From Glycine soja (taxonomy: Eukaryota; Streptophyta; Magnoliopsida; Fabales; Fabaceae): 64,000 bases of DNA. Both the position numbers and the translations under genes were made by a program. Under the pieces are notes generated by a model, which saw only the letters and a list, made by a program, of their open reading frames with translations, did no database searches and was not told where the DNA came from. Of the stretch, positions 46,964-60,231 are shown one piece after another. Within the stretch, counting starts at the first letter, position 1; every line of letters starts with the position of its first letter. The stretch covers positions 40,528,677 to 40,592,676 of the forward strand of contig NC_041018.1 in NCBI RefSeq assembly GCF_004193775.1, in the 5' to 3' direction.

Positions 46964-48523
46964 CTAAAAGCTTGCTCTCTTTAGGGAAGTAATAGTAACG
47001 GAAGAACCCAAGGGAGAAGTTCCCACTTGAATCTCGAAGGAATCATAGCGAAGAAAGAACTCCACAACGAAAAGCCTCGAAACCAAGGTGACGAAGTCTT
47101 TTCCGGCGCATTGCTTGTTCCCAAGTGTTGGAGACTCAGTCTCAGGCCCATTGGACCACAGCACGTGCTTGAGGAGCTTCTCCCCTTCCTCCCCGACGAA
47201 CCTGTCCCCGACAAACTCCTCGGCCCTCTCGAAGATCCTAGGATCCTTCGTCGCGAATGGTTGGTACCCGAACAGCATCTCCCCTTCCTTCACCTGAAAC
47301 GCGTGGTCGTGGCTCTCAATGATCAAGTCTCTCTTCGCCCTCCCGAACTGCAGCGCCACCGGCGGGTCGATTCGGAACGCCTCGTACACCACGGATTTCA
47401 TCAGCGGCATCTTCTCCATCGCCGCCATGCTGATCTCCCCGCCGCCGCTTCTCACGGCGGAGCGAATCTCCTCCGCCAGCCGCGCGTGGAGCTTCACCCC
47501 GGCGCGTCCGATCCACTTCAACACGTTCGGGAAAAAAAGCTTCATCCCGCCGAAGGAGTTAAAGCAGGTGGCGAACAACAGATTATGGCAAGCCTCATCG
47601 CGCGTGATCCCCAATCGCTCCGCTTCGTCTAATACTAGACCGGAAGACTCGTAGAAGAAATCGTATAGTCTCTGGTAATCTTTTTTTATCAGAGAGAACG
47701 GGAGACGGAAGGTTCGGATGGTGGATTCTTCTAAGAATTGAGGGAGGCCCAATCGGAGAATTGGGCCGATCTGAAAGAGAACCCATTTCTGAACGATTTT
47801 TGGGCCGTCGAGGCCCAGTTTGGTATCGGCGGGGTTGGAGTTGAAGAGGGAGCGTGATAAAAAGTTGAAGGCGGCTTGGTCGTTGGCATCGCCGAAGCTG
47901 GCTTTGCCGGCTTCGGCGAGGTTGGCTTCGAGGGCGTGGAAGAGTTCTTTGTAGGACGCGTGGAACTCAGAGATGACGTGGGCGCGACGTGATTTGAGGA
48001 GGAAGAACATGAGTTGTTTGAGGAGGGCGTGTTTGGGTTCGGAGGGGTCGAGGTAAGAAAGGACTCGGTAACCGCCGGTGAGTTCGGTGGAAGGCATGAA
48101 GGTTCCAGTGAAGACGTCTTTTTTCTCGACCTTAGAGTTGTCGAAGAGGACGGGGAAACTTTTGGCATCGAGGAGAACGACGACGTTTGGGTCGGGGGCG
48201 AGGAAGGGGCCAGGGGGCATGTTGGTGCGGAAGACCGTTGACTGGTACTTTTGGATGCGGGACTTGAAGAACTCGTCGCGCCCTTGCTTGTAGAAATAGT
48301 CTTGGCGGTCCTTGAAGGGACCGATCACCGGGAACCCGCAGTCGCCGGGGATTTTGCGGATCGGAAGCTTGCTGGGCTCCGGGGAGGTCACCGACACAGC
48401 CGGTAGCGGGGGTTTCTCGGAGACCGAGGCTCTGATGGAGATTGAAGAGCGTTGTTTGGTTGAGGAGGGGAATTCTAGTCGCAGGAAGGGAGAAGACAGC
48501 GTGGTCGAGGCTGAGGATGCCAT
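46964..48523 (-). CDS. AOS: allene oxide synthase (CYP74A), chloroplastic
   Basis: Single-exon gene, 519 aa. The enzyme dehydrates 13-hydroperoxy-linolenic acid to an unstable allene oxide in the plastid, the first committed step to jasmonic acid, without O2 or a reductase. Residues 1 to about 32 are Ser-rich and basic, a plastid transit peptide. KIPGDCGFPVIGPFKDRQDYF (58-78) is a conserved CYP74 start. The K-helix ExxR is E381-A-F-R384. The haem loop TLGNKQCAGKD carries the ligand Cys at 472. FNSFGG places the family's catalytic Asn at 322. F138 in VFTGTFMPS aligns, with a one-residue offset, to Arabidopsis F137, which distinguishes allene oxide synthase from hydroperoxide lyase. The frame is intact and ends in KRASF. 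Absence of introns is common for CYP74A. The gene is much more GC-rich than its surroundings. Wound and jasmonate induction is known for the family, not shown by the sequence. Confidence 0.97.
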   Translation of the reverse strand: MASSASTTLSSPFLRLEFPSSTKQRSSISIRASVSEKPPLPAVSVTSPEPSKLPIRKIPGDCGFPVIGPFKDRQDYFYKQGRDEFFKSRIQKYQSTVFRTNMPPGPFLAPDPNVVVLLDAKSFPVLFDNSKVEKKDVFTGTFMPSTELTGGYRVLSYLDPSEPKHALLKQLMFFLLKSRRAHVISEFHASYKELFHALEANLAEAGKASFGDANDQAAFNFLSRSLFNSNPADTKLGLDGPKIVQKWVLFQIGPILRLGLPQFLEESTIRTFRLPFSLIKKDYQRLYDFFYESSGLVLDEAERLGITRDEACHNLLFATCFNSFGGMKLFFPNVLKWIGRAGVKLHARLAEEIRSAVRSGGGEISMAAMEKMPLMKSVVYEAFRIDPPVALQFGRAKRDLIIESHDHAFQVKEGEMLFGYQPFATKDPRIFERAEEFVGDRFVGEEGEKLLKHVLWSNGPETESPTLGNKQCAGKDFVTLVSRLFVVEFFLRYDSFEIQVGTSPLGSSVTITSLKRASF

Positions 48524-48580
48524 TTTGGGTGTTTCTTTGTTGAATGATGATGGAATGGGAGGGGTGAAGGGGTACTAGTA

Positions 48581-48590
48581 TTATTTATAG
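48581..48590 (-). promoter_or_regulatory. TATA box of the AOS gene
   Basis: On the minus strand CTATAAATAA lies 58 bases upstream of the ATG at 48523, giving a 5' leader of about 25-30 nt if transcription starts at the usual distance. Confidence 0.65.
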
Positions 48591-48605
48591 AGAAAAAGTT
48601 GAATT

Positions 48606-48624
48606 GTGTGTGTGTGTGTGTGTA
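48606..48624. repeat. (GT)n microsatellite in the AOS promoter
   Basis: About nine GT units lie some 20 bases upstream of the TATA box of the AOS gene. Confidence 0.9.
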
Positions 48625-51600
48625 TGTACTATGTAGCTGAATGGTGACCATTGAAGAGCGCGGTCTTTTTTATTGACCTGAAAAATGGGACCCTAAGGTT
48701 CGAATCGTGGAATTTGTGCATTAATCGTTTCTTTTTCCGGCATGTCTTGCCTCGCCTCTCGCTCTGTCCGGGCACTGTGCACACTTCCCTTTTTTCTTCT
48801 TTTTTTACTACAGCACGTGTAACTTGTTGTTTATAAAAGACAATCTTAATTAAATGAAATAGAACATAGTTGCTATATCAAGAAAAAAAAAAGTAGAACA
48901 TAGTAGATGATCATAAAGTTTATACCATAAATATTTATATTAATTGTATAGTCAGGAATTGGAAGCTAAGCACTATTAATTAAGAATAAATTATATATTT
49001 AGCGATTAAACTTGAAATCATTATTTAAAATATTTATAAATTTTTTTGATGATTAAGTTTTACTATAGAATTTAATTAATTATTTTTAATGGATTCTCTT
49101 CTTTTTAATTGTGTTATTCTTTATTTGTAGGATGTAAATTCTAGACTTTATTTTAAGTTGGCTTAATATATTTTTAATCCTTTATATTGGAGGTCCAGTT
49201 TGTTTTAGTGCCTCGATTAAGATTTTTTTATTTAGTCCCTTAAATTTGAGAAATATTTTTTCCAGTACTTCAAATTTAATTAAAAAATAATTTTACAAAT
49301 CTAAAAGATAAAAAAATAGCTTTTAATCTAGGGACTAAAATAAAATATAAAAAAACCAATAACTATACAAATAATACCGTGCATACCAACATATTGGTGC
49401 TAAGCAAAAACATGTACCAAGTTGATCTACCGCCACTATTATTCTTGGGAAAGAATAAAAAGTAAATATCGATTTGTTTCAGGTAATATTTTTATTTTAT
49501 TGATGGTTATAACATACGCCTTTTTTTTAACAAATTTTCTAAAAATGAAGTGTAAGTAATGCGAGAAATTTTACTATAAATTGTACTATATCCTTGATCG
49601 AATTACGCATCCCATGGAAGTGCTGAGTCCAGTCATGGAATGCTAGTTTCCGAATGGAAGTGCTCGCAAACTTTTTGAGATTTTGTTAGTTGTCTCCATC
49701 ATCATGGATAAAATCTTCATCAACGAGTACTGTGCATTTATTTTCCAGTTATAGATTAAAATTTTCGTTGCATTCATTCAAAAATCCTTCCAAATAATAA
49801 TAAATCGCTGGTACTAATGAAATTGGGTCCGGTACTTTTAAATAAAATCTCAGATGGATTTTGTAAATTAAATATATATATATATATATATATGGTTGAG
49901 AAAAGAGAAATCATTAAAAAGTGATTAGTGATTAGTCATGCTCTCAATCGAAAATTAGTCGTCAATAAATTAATAAATATAATACCAATATTATGTGTAA
50001 AAAAATCCTTCTGAATAAAAAAATAAAAAAAATATTTTGAACTATTTTTTAATTTATATTTTATTATGTAGTAATTTAATTAATAATTTGTATATATAAC
50101 AATTTATTTAATTTTATTTAAAATTATACAAGTAGTGTATATATATATATATATAATAAAATAAATTGTATAACAAATTAGTTAATTATTTTAAATTCGT
50201 AGATGTACAGTGTACCGCAACTGATCGTGAATTAATATGGATTAATATTTTCTGTTTCCTGCACTAGGTGTGCAGTGTGCACACTGCACATATACAATGT
50301 ACAGTACTAGCAATATTATTTTAAGATGTGAGTCGTGGGTCCAATTATATATATGTTGTTTAATTTTTAAATGGAAGTGCTAAAAATACTTGTTAGATTT
50401 TGTCCGCTATCTCAATTATACCATTGATAAATTATTTTATCTCGCAGTAATGTCTAGCTAGGGGTAGTACTGCAACGAATATGTCGAAACCCATAAGTTT
50501 ATTAGTTGATTCAGTAATTTTCAAAGAGTTAATATGCACACATATAAATACTTTCTCATAGTTAAATTAATTTCCAGTATTTTAGTTAAACAAAGAAATT
50601 AACTATAAAATATAAGAAATAATGTATTTTAAAAAAAAATCAAGCATAATAATATAATTAATTACAAAATACTTTTTGGATGAGTACTTATAATAAAAGA
50701 GAATAGACTTGGTGATAAAATTATGAACACATTATTAACTTTGTAATATCACTTATTCTTATAAATATTTAGACATAAATACTCATGCTCACCTCTAATC
50801 TCATTTAAAGATTTTTGTTTTCATTTATTTAGAAATATTTTTATAGCAATTAATCCAGAGTTGAATAGGGGTCTTTTTTTTTCACGAATAATAATCAAAC
50901 AAAAAAAAAAGAGTTGAATAAGGATCCTATACATCATACATGTTACACGAAACATTATAGTCATATGGGCAGCCTGGGAATATAGACTTGTATTTAAAAC
51001 AGAAGTCAGAGCAGCCAATTAGGCAACACGGCTTTGTGAACCCCCCACGTGCCAAATTAACATAATATTCTTATTTCTCATCCTATCTTACTTGACCCAA
51101 TTCCAAGTTCCAACTACAATTGTTTTAATTTAATTTCAGTCTTTTACAGAATAATTATTTTTTTGAATTGCTAAAAAGGTAATTATTTTCAAAATAAAAT
51201 ATTCTTAACACGTGTTAAATTCAGTTCTCCACACATATCACTTTAATTTATTAGTAAGTCACTTGCAAGATGAACGACAGTACGATACATATCGCTTTAA
51301 TAACTCCAAGTTTGATACCTCATTTTCGGTTATAATTAAAGTACATAACTCCTCTTTATAATCTGTCTGAATCTAGATAAGTTAAAGTAAAGGATGTATT
51401 TTAAAGACTAAGTGAATACGGTCGGATTTACATCAATGAATAATGAGTAAATTTAAATCACACTTTAATTAAAAATCTTAAGGTTCAAATTTATAGATTT
51501 TTTTTTCAATGTTCAACTATTTTATTTTTGTCTAATATGAGAATTTACTTCATACTTGTAATTTAACATATATGACAAAAAATTCTCATAAAAATGAAAA

Positions 51601-54600
51601 AAAAAATAAAACAGTTAATAATATAAAAATTTAGTTAATTATAGAATAGGTCATGCATGAATATTTGAAAAATCATTTATTGTTTATTCGACATAATTAT
51701 TATCACTTGTATTGTATACGTATTTTATAGAGTACGTTGCATTCTCTGGCTGCAAATTATTTATATTTATCAATGTTTATGCATAAAGGATGACTCTTAA
51801 ATTCTTAAAAAAATTATAAAGTGAAGTAACTAATCAGATTTTTCTATATAAATAAAAAAACCAAGTCAGCTAAAGTGTGATCATGGGTGTATGTAACATG
51901 AATTCCAATCAATCCAACTCATGAAAAATAATTTGGGTCCTGACCTTGTCACGTTTAAGTCACTTGTTGAGTGGCACCTAAAATGAGTTTTAGTTGTTGG
52001 ATCCAATCAATTAGTAGGGATTTTAATTAAGTAGAATGGACTACGCGGAAACCTTTTGCATGAATTTATATATATAATTTGTTTTGTAATTAATAAAATT
52101 AATTTGCATAAAAATGGTATAATATTAATACAAAAGTTCAATTATTGAAGAAAAAGTAAGGATTAGAACATTGAAAAAAAAAACTAAAGAAGTTAAACTT
52201 AAAAAAAGACAAATATTCATTCTCCTTGCTTCCTTTTCTAATATAGTCATCATTCTTATTGTCTGATAGGGTTATAGCCTTATAGGGAGACTCGTTCTTA
52301 ATTCAACTTATTTCTTTCTATGAAGTCAAATGTCTTCTATCTTCTTTTTTTTTTATGATTCTTGAATTTCGATTACTTTCTTCTTTCTTTTAATGTACAT
52401 GAGAATATGCTCTTGTCCAACCTAGTTTTTTTTATTTATCTAATCAGGCAATTAAGCATTCAGAAACACTGATTAACACTTGCATTCAATGTTTTAATTG
52501 TAAATAATATTACTTCTTTTGCTGATCAATTGTGAATAATATTAACAATACATTATTTTATAGTCTTCTTTCAACATTTTTTTTAATATCAAGTAAAATT
52601 TTATGTGAATTTTACTTGGTGCAATATTCTTATTTTAATCCTATTTTTTTTAATTGTTTATGAAATTTCACGCGGGTTTTATTAGTCCAAGTAAATAACC
52701 TGAGGCTACTACTTTTTAGTGTGGTCAATGTATGATTTTCTATATAAAAATATTTTGAATCTATTTTCTTCAACGAAAGAAAAAGTCTTTGCCCCAGATT
52801 TTCAAGTTTTAGAAGCCAAAACATAGCAGCAGCAAGTTGTAATCCAAATTCAACATGCGAAATGAGGTGGAAGCTGCTGTGTTTGAAGTTTAAACTTGAC
52901 GTCAAAACTCAAAACATTAACAAAATTAAGCCTCACGCTGTTAGTGAGTCTTGAATTAACTCGTTAAGTTCAAAACCTCAGCACGAACGAGAGAATACGA
53001 TGTTGGTCGTTGGTTGGATGCCTTGGAAAATCAAATACAATTTTCTGGCTAACTAATTTAGTTTAATTTGAGAAAATATTTGTTTACTTTTAATTATAAT
53101 AATATTACCTTTTTATTTGGTACTACTTTATAATTATAAATATATAAAAAAAATGAGAATGAGAATAAGAAACATTTTGGTACAATATTTCACCTTTTCT
53201 TCTAGAAGATGTTCCTATGTTTCTGTCGTCATAGTCAGAAAGAAAGAGCCACACAAAACACCATTCTGTTTCTCAGAAGTAAGCCAATATATGTCTTTAT
53301 TGTTTAGCTTCAAAGTCAAGCCGTGTTGTTCTCTTGGTTCTCACTGCCGGCCAAAGCACTGCAGTCTCATGTGAATTAATTATACTTTACTAATAAAGTA
53401 AGTTATTATTACTATACTATAGTTTTTTTTTTATTGCATTCAAAAGTCAAAATGCAGCATTCCGTCCATAGGTTAACCATCCTTTTACATTATGTGGGTT
53501 GGTTGGTCCACTCCAGAATCATGATGGACGGAATTGAATTAGCCAACCTGCCCCTTATTTATTTATTTATTTATATATTTTAATGTCTTTCAAAGTACAC
53601 AACACAGATACATCATGCATGGCTTATTTAAGTAAATATGATTTTTTTTTCTGGTAGGCATATGAAAATGTACAAAAAAATTCAAAGTTAATTTTCTATT
53701 CAACTCAAATTTTAATTTTTGTCGAGTCATACAAATACAACATTAGCAGCACTTGTCGCGTAGACTGAGTTTTGGATTTGTCTGCAGATGACAGATACTG
53801 GTATGTAGCATAATTGGGTTATCATTTAATTAGGAGCTTTTAAAAGTACGTTTGTAGCAAAAAAAAATACGAAGACTATCCTTACACAAAAGGAATTCAA
53901 AATTCAGGAGAATTGAATGATAACTTCAATCTAAAAGCTACTATAACTCATGCAATGAAATACATGTCATGAGTAGAAGTTCAAAAACCTATGGTTCATG
54001 TGGTCATTTTATTTTAAAAAATTATGTTGGTCTTTTTTGCATTGAGTTGCTCCATTTCCCATTAACAATACATTTTAAAATAAAATAAATTCTTTCCCAA
54101 GATAGCGGGTTACCCTGTGGGTCATAATTAACCCATTTAATTCGTTATTTAGAATGAGAAAGGACTATACCTCTATTTTTTAAAAGGATTAAAATATACC
54201 CAATCCCTGCGTGCACTGGTTGAGTTAAACAGATTAGCTGGCAGAGAAGAACTTATATGGTCAAGAAATTGCCAACAATATAAATTTTATTTGTATATGT
54301 AACTGTTCGTACGAATACTTTATAGATCAAGCTAGAATAAGATGAATTCAACTTAAAAGGGGTTTGATCATCATAGTTACAGTGCTCAAAACTCATTTAA
54401 AACTTTACGAATCCTCCCCCCACCCCCACCCCCTCTCTCTCTTCTTGATTTCAAACACGAGATGAAACTAAATTCGTAAAATTTGGCTGCACTTGTAGAA
54501 TCCTTATTCAGCTTACTCAATTGTATAATGTTTGTTTTGGGTGAGTGTTTGCAATTTATTTTAAGTAAAATTAATTTCAGTTAAAAACGAGTTTAAAATT

Positions 54601-56078
54601 AAATGATTTGTGTTTGAAAATTGTTATTTTAAAAGTTAATAAAACTTAGTTTGAAATTCTCACCAAACAAAGTGAAAAAAAAAATAATAGATCATTAAAA
54701 TTAGAATACTTAAAAATAAAATCTTTAAGACAGTCACAAAATAAAAACTAAATTTGTAAAAGATTTATCACATAAAAATATTTTAATTATCACTTTTTCA
54801 ATATTAACAGATCATTATCATCGTTATCAATATCATTATCATTATTACTAGTGTGAAAACAGTTTATTTTAACATGATTTTGTAGAATGCAACACGAATT
54901 CAAATATGCACAATAGCATTAGGCTCAAACATGAGTTCAAAGCTCCTAAATGCCACACACCAAACACACCCTTAAGCTGGTATAGAGAATGTGAAATAAA
55001 TTTGGGTTTTGGAGGGGCAACGTGAACCGTCCATCGTATTTGAGACTGAGTAGTGAGTGCTCAAAATTCTATTATATCCATTACACTAATTTTTTTATAT
55101 AAATATTAATTATTAGTTTCTATTAGTAAAAATATTCAAATTTATGACTTTTCTCTCTTTTTTTTTCCCTCACCTAGACTAATTTCATATCTCCATTACA
55201 CTAAAAAAAAATGTGATAATTGCGAAAGTTGCATCAATTATTTGTGCCACGAAATTCGACCACGGATAAGATATCAGTGCTTATGCTTAAATTCTATGCT
55301 CCGACCACAAAAAGTGTAGACAAGTTTGAAGATGCTAATGAAATAGTAATACGGGTTTGTGCCTCACTGATATTCCTTTATGGCATGAAACAAACGTGTT
55401 CAATTCATTCTCCTTTCATAATTGCTTCCACTAACATATATTGTCCCTTTCTACGATGCCGTTTTTAAAACTGATGGCAACACCACTTTCGGTAAAATTT
55501 CAATCAGATAAAAGCACTAAACGAAAATGTCTTATTTGTGAAGTGATAGCATAGATAGATGCCATATATAGTTACATTATTTTTAATTATTTTCCCAATT
55601 TTCTTTAAATATGATTTATTATTTATAAAATATAGTAAAAATAATATTACATCTTTATAATTAATTATGAAAATAAAAAATAATAATGAAATATTTTCTT
55701 ACTAAACAGATCTTTAATTACATTCAGATTAATTACTTCGTGAAGCCATACTAATATTAGTGCTCGTTCTCTTCTAATCAATCTACCGTAAGATTGAGTC
55801 GAATAATTTATAAAATAAACGAGTAAAAACTACTATAAGAAAATTCCATTAATAATTAATAAGTCCAATGTGAACTTTAAAATAACAAGAAGACACCACC
55901 AAACTTTAAAGTGTTGAATATATAGTTACATTAAATATTTTAAAGAAAAATTTTTTTGTTTCTAATAATCTTGTCAAACTCAAGTAGAATTTATCTATAA
56001 TAAAAATTATTTATAGTCTTAAAAAATATATACAAATAAATAAATAAAGATAATTAGTTTTGATTTGTTGCTAATAAC
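48625..56078. other. long intergenic AT-rich stretch
   Basis: I see no supported gene in about 7.4 kb. Minor features: (TA)n at about 49872-49893 and 50140-50155, a 22-bp perfect palindrome at 50269-50290, and a C-rich then CT-rich tract at about 54414-54443. Bases 49150-49350 hold AGTCCC/GGGACT-type words resembling the ends of legume inverted-repeat elements but no convincing boundaries. Confidence 0.6.
50269..50290. repeat. 22-bp perfect palindrome
   Basis: The sequence centred between 50279 and 50280 (arm TGTGCAGTGTG) is identical to its reverse complement over 22 bases. It contains overlapping GTGCAC/TGCAC words. Nearby TGTACAGTGTACC (50204-50217) and ATGTACAGTAC share the ACAGT word. 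Confidence 0.85.
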
Positions 56079-56089
56079 ATCGACAACCT

Positions 56090-58616
56090 GGTTGTTTGGA
56101 GTTGTTCTTTTGTTAAGAGGTTTTGGAATTTGTTGAAAGGTAATGGAATAATTCCACTCGCATAGGAAGTTCCCTAAGTGAACCAATGCGTTCTCTTTAG
56201 CTCTTGTACCTAAAAATGAGGTTATTGGTGGCTTAGGGGACTATAGACCAATCTCCTTGATTGGATCCCTCTATAAGATCGTGTCCAAGGTCCTAGTAAT
56301 GAGATTGTGCAAGGTAGTTGGCAAACTGGTGAATGAAAGTCAATCAACATTTATGGGAGGACGAAATATGCTGGATTCGGTGGTGGTGGTAAACGAATGC
56401 ATGCATGAGGCAAAGTGATGAAAGAGATCAACACTAATATTCAAGGCGGACCTTGAAAAGGCATATGATGTCATGGGGTGGGATTTCCTCTATCACATGA
56501 TGAGGAGAATGAAATATAGCGAGTAGTGGATTGGATGGATTCAAGGGTGTTTTGAATCAGCAACTGTGTCAGTATTAGTTAACTACAGTGCAACATCTGA
56601 ATTCAACATGCAATGGGGGTTACGACAGGGTGACCCCCTTGCACCCTTTCTTTTTTTACTAGTGGCTGAAGGGTTAGGAGGAATGGTTAGAGAAGCAAAC
56701 AAGAAAAATTTTATGGAAAGGGTGAAAATAGGAGGAAGGGACTTACGAATTTGTTTAGAGTAATTCCCATGTGACACCATTGTATTTCTAAAACTGGATC
56801 TAAAGAATGTTTTGACACCAAAGGTGATCTTGAGAAGTTATGAAGTGACAACGAGGTTGTGTGTTAATTTCCATAAGAGTACCATTAGAGAGATAGGAGT
56901 TTGTGAAAGAGATATACTGAGATTTGCGATTCTACTAAACTGTTTTACCTTGGAAATGCCCTTTGGGGATTCCACTAGGAGCTTCTCAGAAGAGGATTCA
57001 AACTTGGGAATCGGTGCTACAAACTAAAGAGAAAAATGGCGCCATGGAATCAGAAATTACTCTCAATTGGGGGTCCAATTAGTCTTATTAATTCCTGCCT
57101 AATAACAATCCCACTATTTTTTCTTTCCTTCTATAAAGCTCCTAAACTGGCGATGGACAATATCAAGGCAACGCAGTGCAATTTTCTATGGGGAGGAAAT
57201 TCGGAACAAAGGACAGTAGCATGGGTTAATTGGGACAATATCTGCTAGCCAAAGGTGAATGGAGGCTTGAGTATAAAAAATGTGAAGCTATTTAATAAGG
57301 CGTTAATTGCGAAATGGAAGTGGCTGCGACTGCTTGAAGATGAGAAGGCATTGTGGGCTAAAATACTAATAGCTAAATATGGTCCAATAAGGGTTATGTG
57401 AATAATTTTAAGCTCAACATTTGTTTCCACATGGTGGCGGGATATGCTAAGCATGACAAAGGCAGATAATGTGAATGGTTGGTTTGAACAATAGGTATGA
57501 AGAGAGGTGGAAAAAGGTGAATCTACTTTATTTTGGAGGGATAAATGGTTGGTTGAGATTCCTTTAATGAGGCTATTCCTAATATTATTCTCAATCTCCT
57601 TAGATTAGGATGTAACAATGCTTCAGATGGTATTTTAGGAGGAAGGTCGATGGAATTGGAAACCACAATGGATAAGAAGTTTGAGGGAATAGGAGTTAGA
57701 GTCAAAAGTGCAATTGATGACCATGCTAGAGAGAGCCAATTTGAAGGTGGAAGGAAGTGACTCATGGATGTGAAGAAGCACTGAAGGAGGCAAATTATTT
57801 GTCAGAAATACGTATTTTCTATTGCAAAACTTACCTTAAAGTGAACAACAAAATTTATTTGATATCTTATGGAAAGCCAAGGTCCCTTCCAAAGTACAAG
57901 TTTTTGCTTGGAGGGTGTTGTTCAATCGTATTCAGACGACGGACCAGCTAGAAAAAAAAAAAAGGAATATGTGATACAAATTTCATTAATATATGTCCAC
58001 TTTGTAGGGAGCAACATGAATCAACAATTCACCTTTTATTTAATTGTAGTTTTGCATATGGATGTTGGCAGCAATACTGTTTGTGGATAAGTATGCAAGA
58101 ACCAATGCCAAGTACCCCTCAGCAACACATGTTAGCCTTTAGAAGAGCGGGGGTCACATGAAAAGGAAAATGTTAGATGTTGTCTATTTGGATGACTTGG
58201 ATATGGACCATTTGAAATACAAGAAATGAGTGTGTCTTCACAAATAAGTAGGTTACATGACAAATTTGGATTTAAGGTGTAGAGTTGTGTTAAGGCAAAG
58301 GAAAAGAAACAACATTTTCATTTTATGATTAAACAATGGATCTAATGTTATGTATAACATTTATTTTCTAAATCAAGCAACATTCATCTTTCAGGTGCGG
58401 TTGGGTGAACTCCTTCTTTGATAAGAATGTATATTTTTTTTTTTACGTTAACTTATGTAATAATGATATTTGTAGGGGGTGATACTTGTATATTTTATAC
58501 AAGACCTATCATGAAGTTAGATACAACCTCCTTTACTACGTGTGAGGACTATAGTTATATGTTGTAATTACTATAATGATTAATATAATGCACTTTTTTG
58601 GCCTTGAAAAAAATAT
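56090..58616 (+). mobile_element. 5'-truncated L1-type LINE with 11-bp target duplication
   Basis: ATCGACAACCT occurs at 56079-56089 and again at 58617-58627, immediately flanking a sense-strand LINE fragment that ends in an A-rich tail (GAAAAAAATAT, 58606-58616). The 5' end falls within ORF2, just upstream of the reverse transcriptase, which is normal for target-primed reverse transcription that stops early. Length is about 2.5 kb. The perfect duplication shows this is a complete insertion event rather than a chopped remnant, though the coding region has since decayed. Confidence 0.88.
56120..58250 (+). pseudogene. LINE ORF2 fragment: reverse transcriptase and zf-RVT
   Basis: In order: ALVPKNE and DYRPISLIGSLYKIVSKVL near 56200-56310; FKADLEKAYDVMGWDFL near 56440-56490; GLRQGDPLAPFLFLLVAEGL near 56617-56676; a degraded catalytic box at about 56760-56790 reading FPCD where FADD is expected, next to a stop. 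Then come SIGGPISLINSCL and NFLWGG near 57065-57200, GGLSIKN near 57260, and a zf-RVT domain with FAWRVLFNR and CPLCREQHESTIHLLF near 57900-58040. Multiple stops and frameshifts make it non-functional. Confidence 0.9.
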
Positions 58617-58627
58617 ATCGACAACCT

Positions 58628-60003
58628 CGTATCGATTATGAGCTTAATACCTAGCTACTATACGAATTCAATTAATAATTTACAAAGAGTATCTTTCATT
58701 TATGTAGACTCGTGTTATCTTTAGATATTGATGTTAAAGTTTTCATAAACCAGTAGTTTAGAAATAAAATTTCTACGAGGCTTGGTATTTTGTAGTTAAG
58801 TGAATCTGATTTTATTAAAATTAATTTTAAATCATTATATATGATTAAAATATGTGTCTAAATTAATTTAATATAAATAGTAAATTGAATCGTATATGGC
58901 GGTGAGAAAAAAAAAATTAGTTTTGCATGTTTGTGAAATGTGCACCGAATCAAAAGCCAATGAAGTTACTAGTTTACGTCCACTTTTAGGAGATTCTTTT
59001 TTAGTGGCACCCATCTCAGCATATATTTTATATGCTGTCAATCACCACACATGTATGCTGCAAGAACTCTGCAATATAAATATATAAAAAAGTATGTGAC
59101 AAATAATGATTCAATAATACATTTTAAAATAATATTTAGTACTTTTATAGCACGGATAAAAATTAAATAATATAATAATTTTAAAAAATATACCTACTTA
59201 TATATTTTCTCTAATAAATTACATATAAGTCATAATCAAAATCTTACTTTTGTAACGCACTCCGTTACAATAAAATTCTAAAATTATAATAGGATGAAAA
59301 TATTTCCGTATAATAAAATAAATTAAATAAACGAGTTTTTATAAAACAAAGATATTGTCCTCAAAATATAGACATTTAAATTAAATAAATACTAAAAATA
59401 TAATAAAATAGTTACATCCAAACTCTTATTCTAAAGTAATAATCAAATCAAATAAATGTAACTAAGAAAATTATATTTTTCTATTTCTTCACACTCAATA
59501 ACTTTTTCTTTATGATTTGAAAACAACACTTAGAATAAGATGATAATCGCATTGAATAAAATAATTAAAAAGTTCACAAATAATATTGTCCTAAATTGAC
59601 AATATATTTAAAATAAGATGATGAATAAATAAAATACTTAAATAAACGACACCACATCATCACGTCCAAATAAATATTTCTTTATCTATTATTCTTATTA
59701 TCTTTAATTATAATTATCTTTAGTCAATCTAATATATTATTATATTAACATCTTTTCAAAATAAAAAATAAAAATATAATATTTTAAAATAATTTAATCT
59801 ATCTTTTCCTTTACTAAAAGATATATCTAGATATTTTTATCTAAATAATTATTGGATTATTTTTTGATATTACAACTTTTTTGTTTGTTTTTGGTGGGTT
59901 TCTTACTATTTTTCTTACATTTCTTGTTTTTTTTCCTTGTTTACTCTCATTGGTTCCTTTATTTATACAACTTAGATGACTTTCACTTTATATCATACCT
60001 GTT
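58628..60003. other. intergenic AT-rich DNA
   Basis: No gene or element boundary is supported. Confidence 0.6.
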
Positions 60004-60231
60004 TAATATATAGGGTAAATAATCACTTTTATTTTTGAATGTATAATTCACTAACAAATGCATTCTTGAAAGATAAAAATACAAATTTAAGTCCCCGAAA
60101 GTATAAAAAGTGCGATAAATATATCTGATCGTTAACTTCCGTTTGTCATTGTTAATAAAATAAAATAACCTATGTGGTACAAAAGAATGAATTTGTCACT
60201 ACAATGATTGCCAACGTGGTCTTGTTAGCTA

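Noticed and set aside
47027..47654. Long plus-strand open frames opposite the allene oxide synthase gene
   Set aside because: They are antisense shadows of a GC-rich, strongly supported CDS and show no family resemblance.
48690..48715. GGTTCGAATC as a tRNA T-loop
   Set aside because: No acceptor, D or anticodon stems can be built around it.
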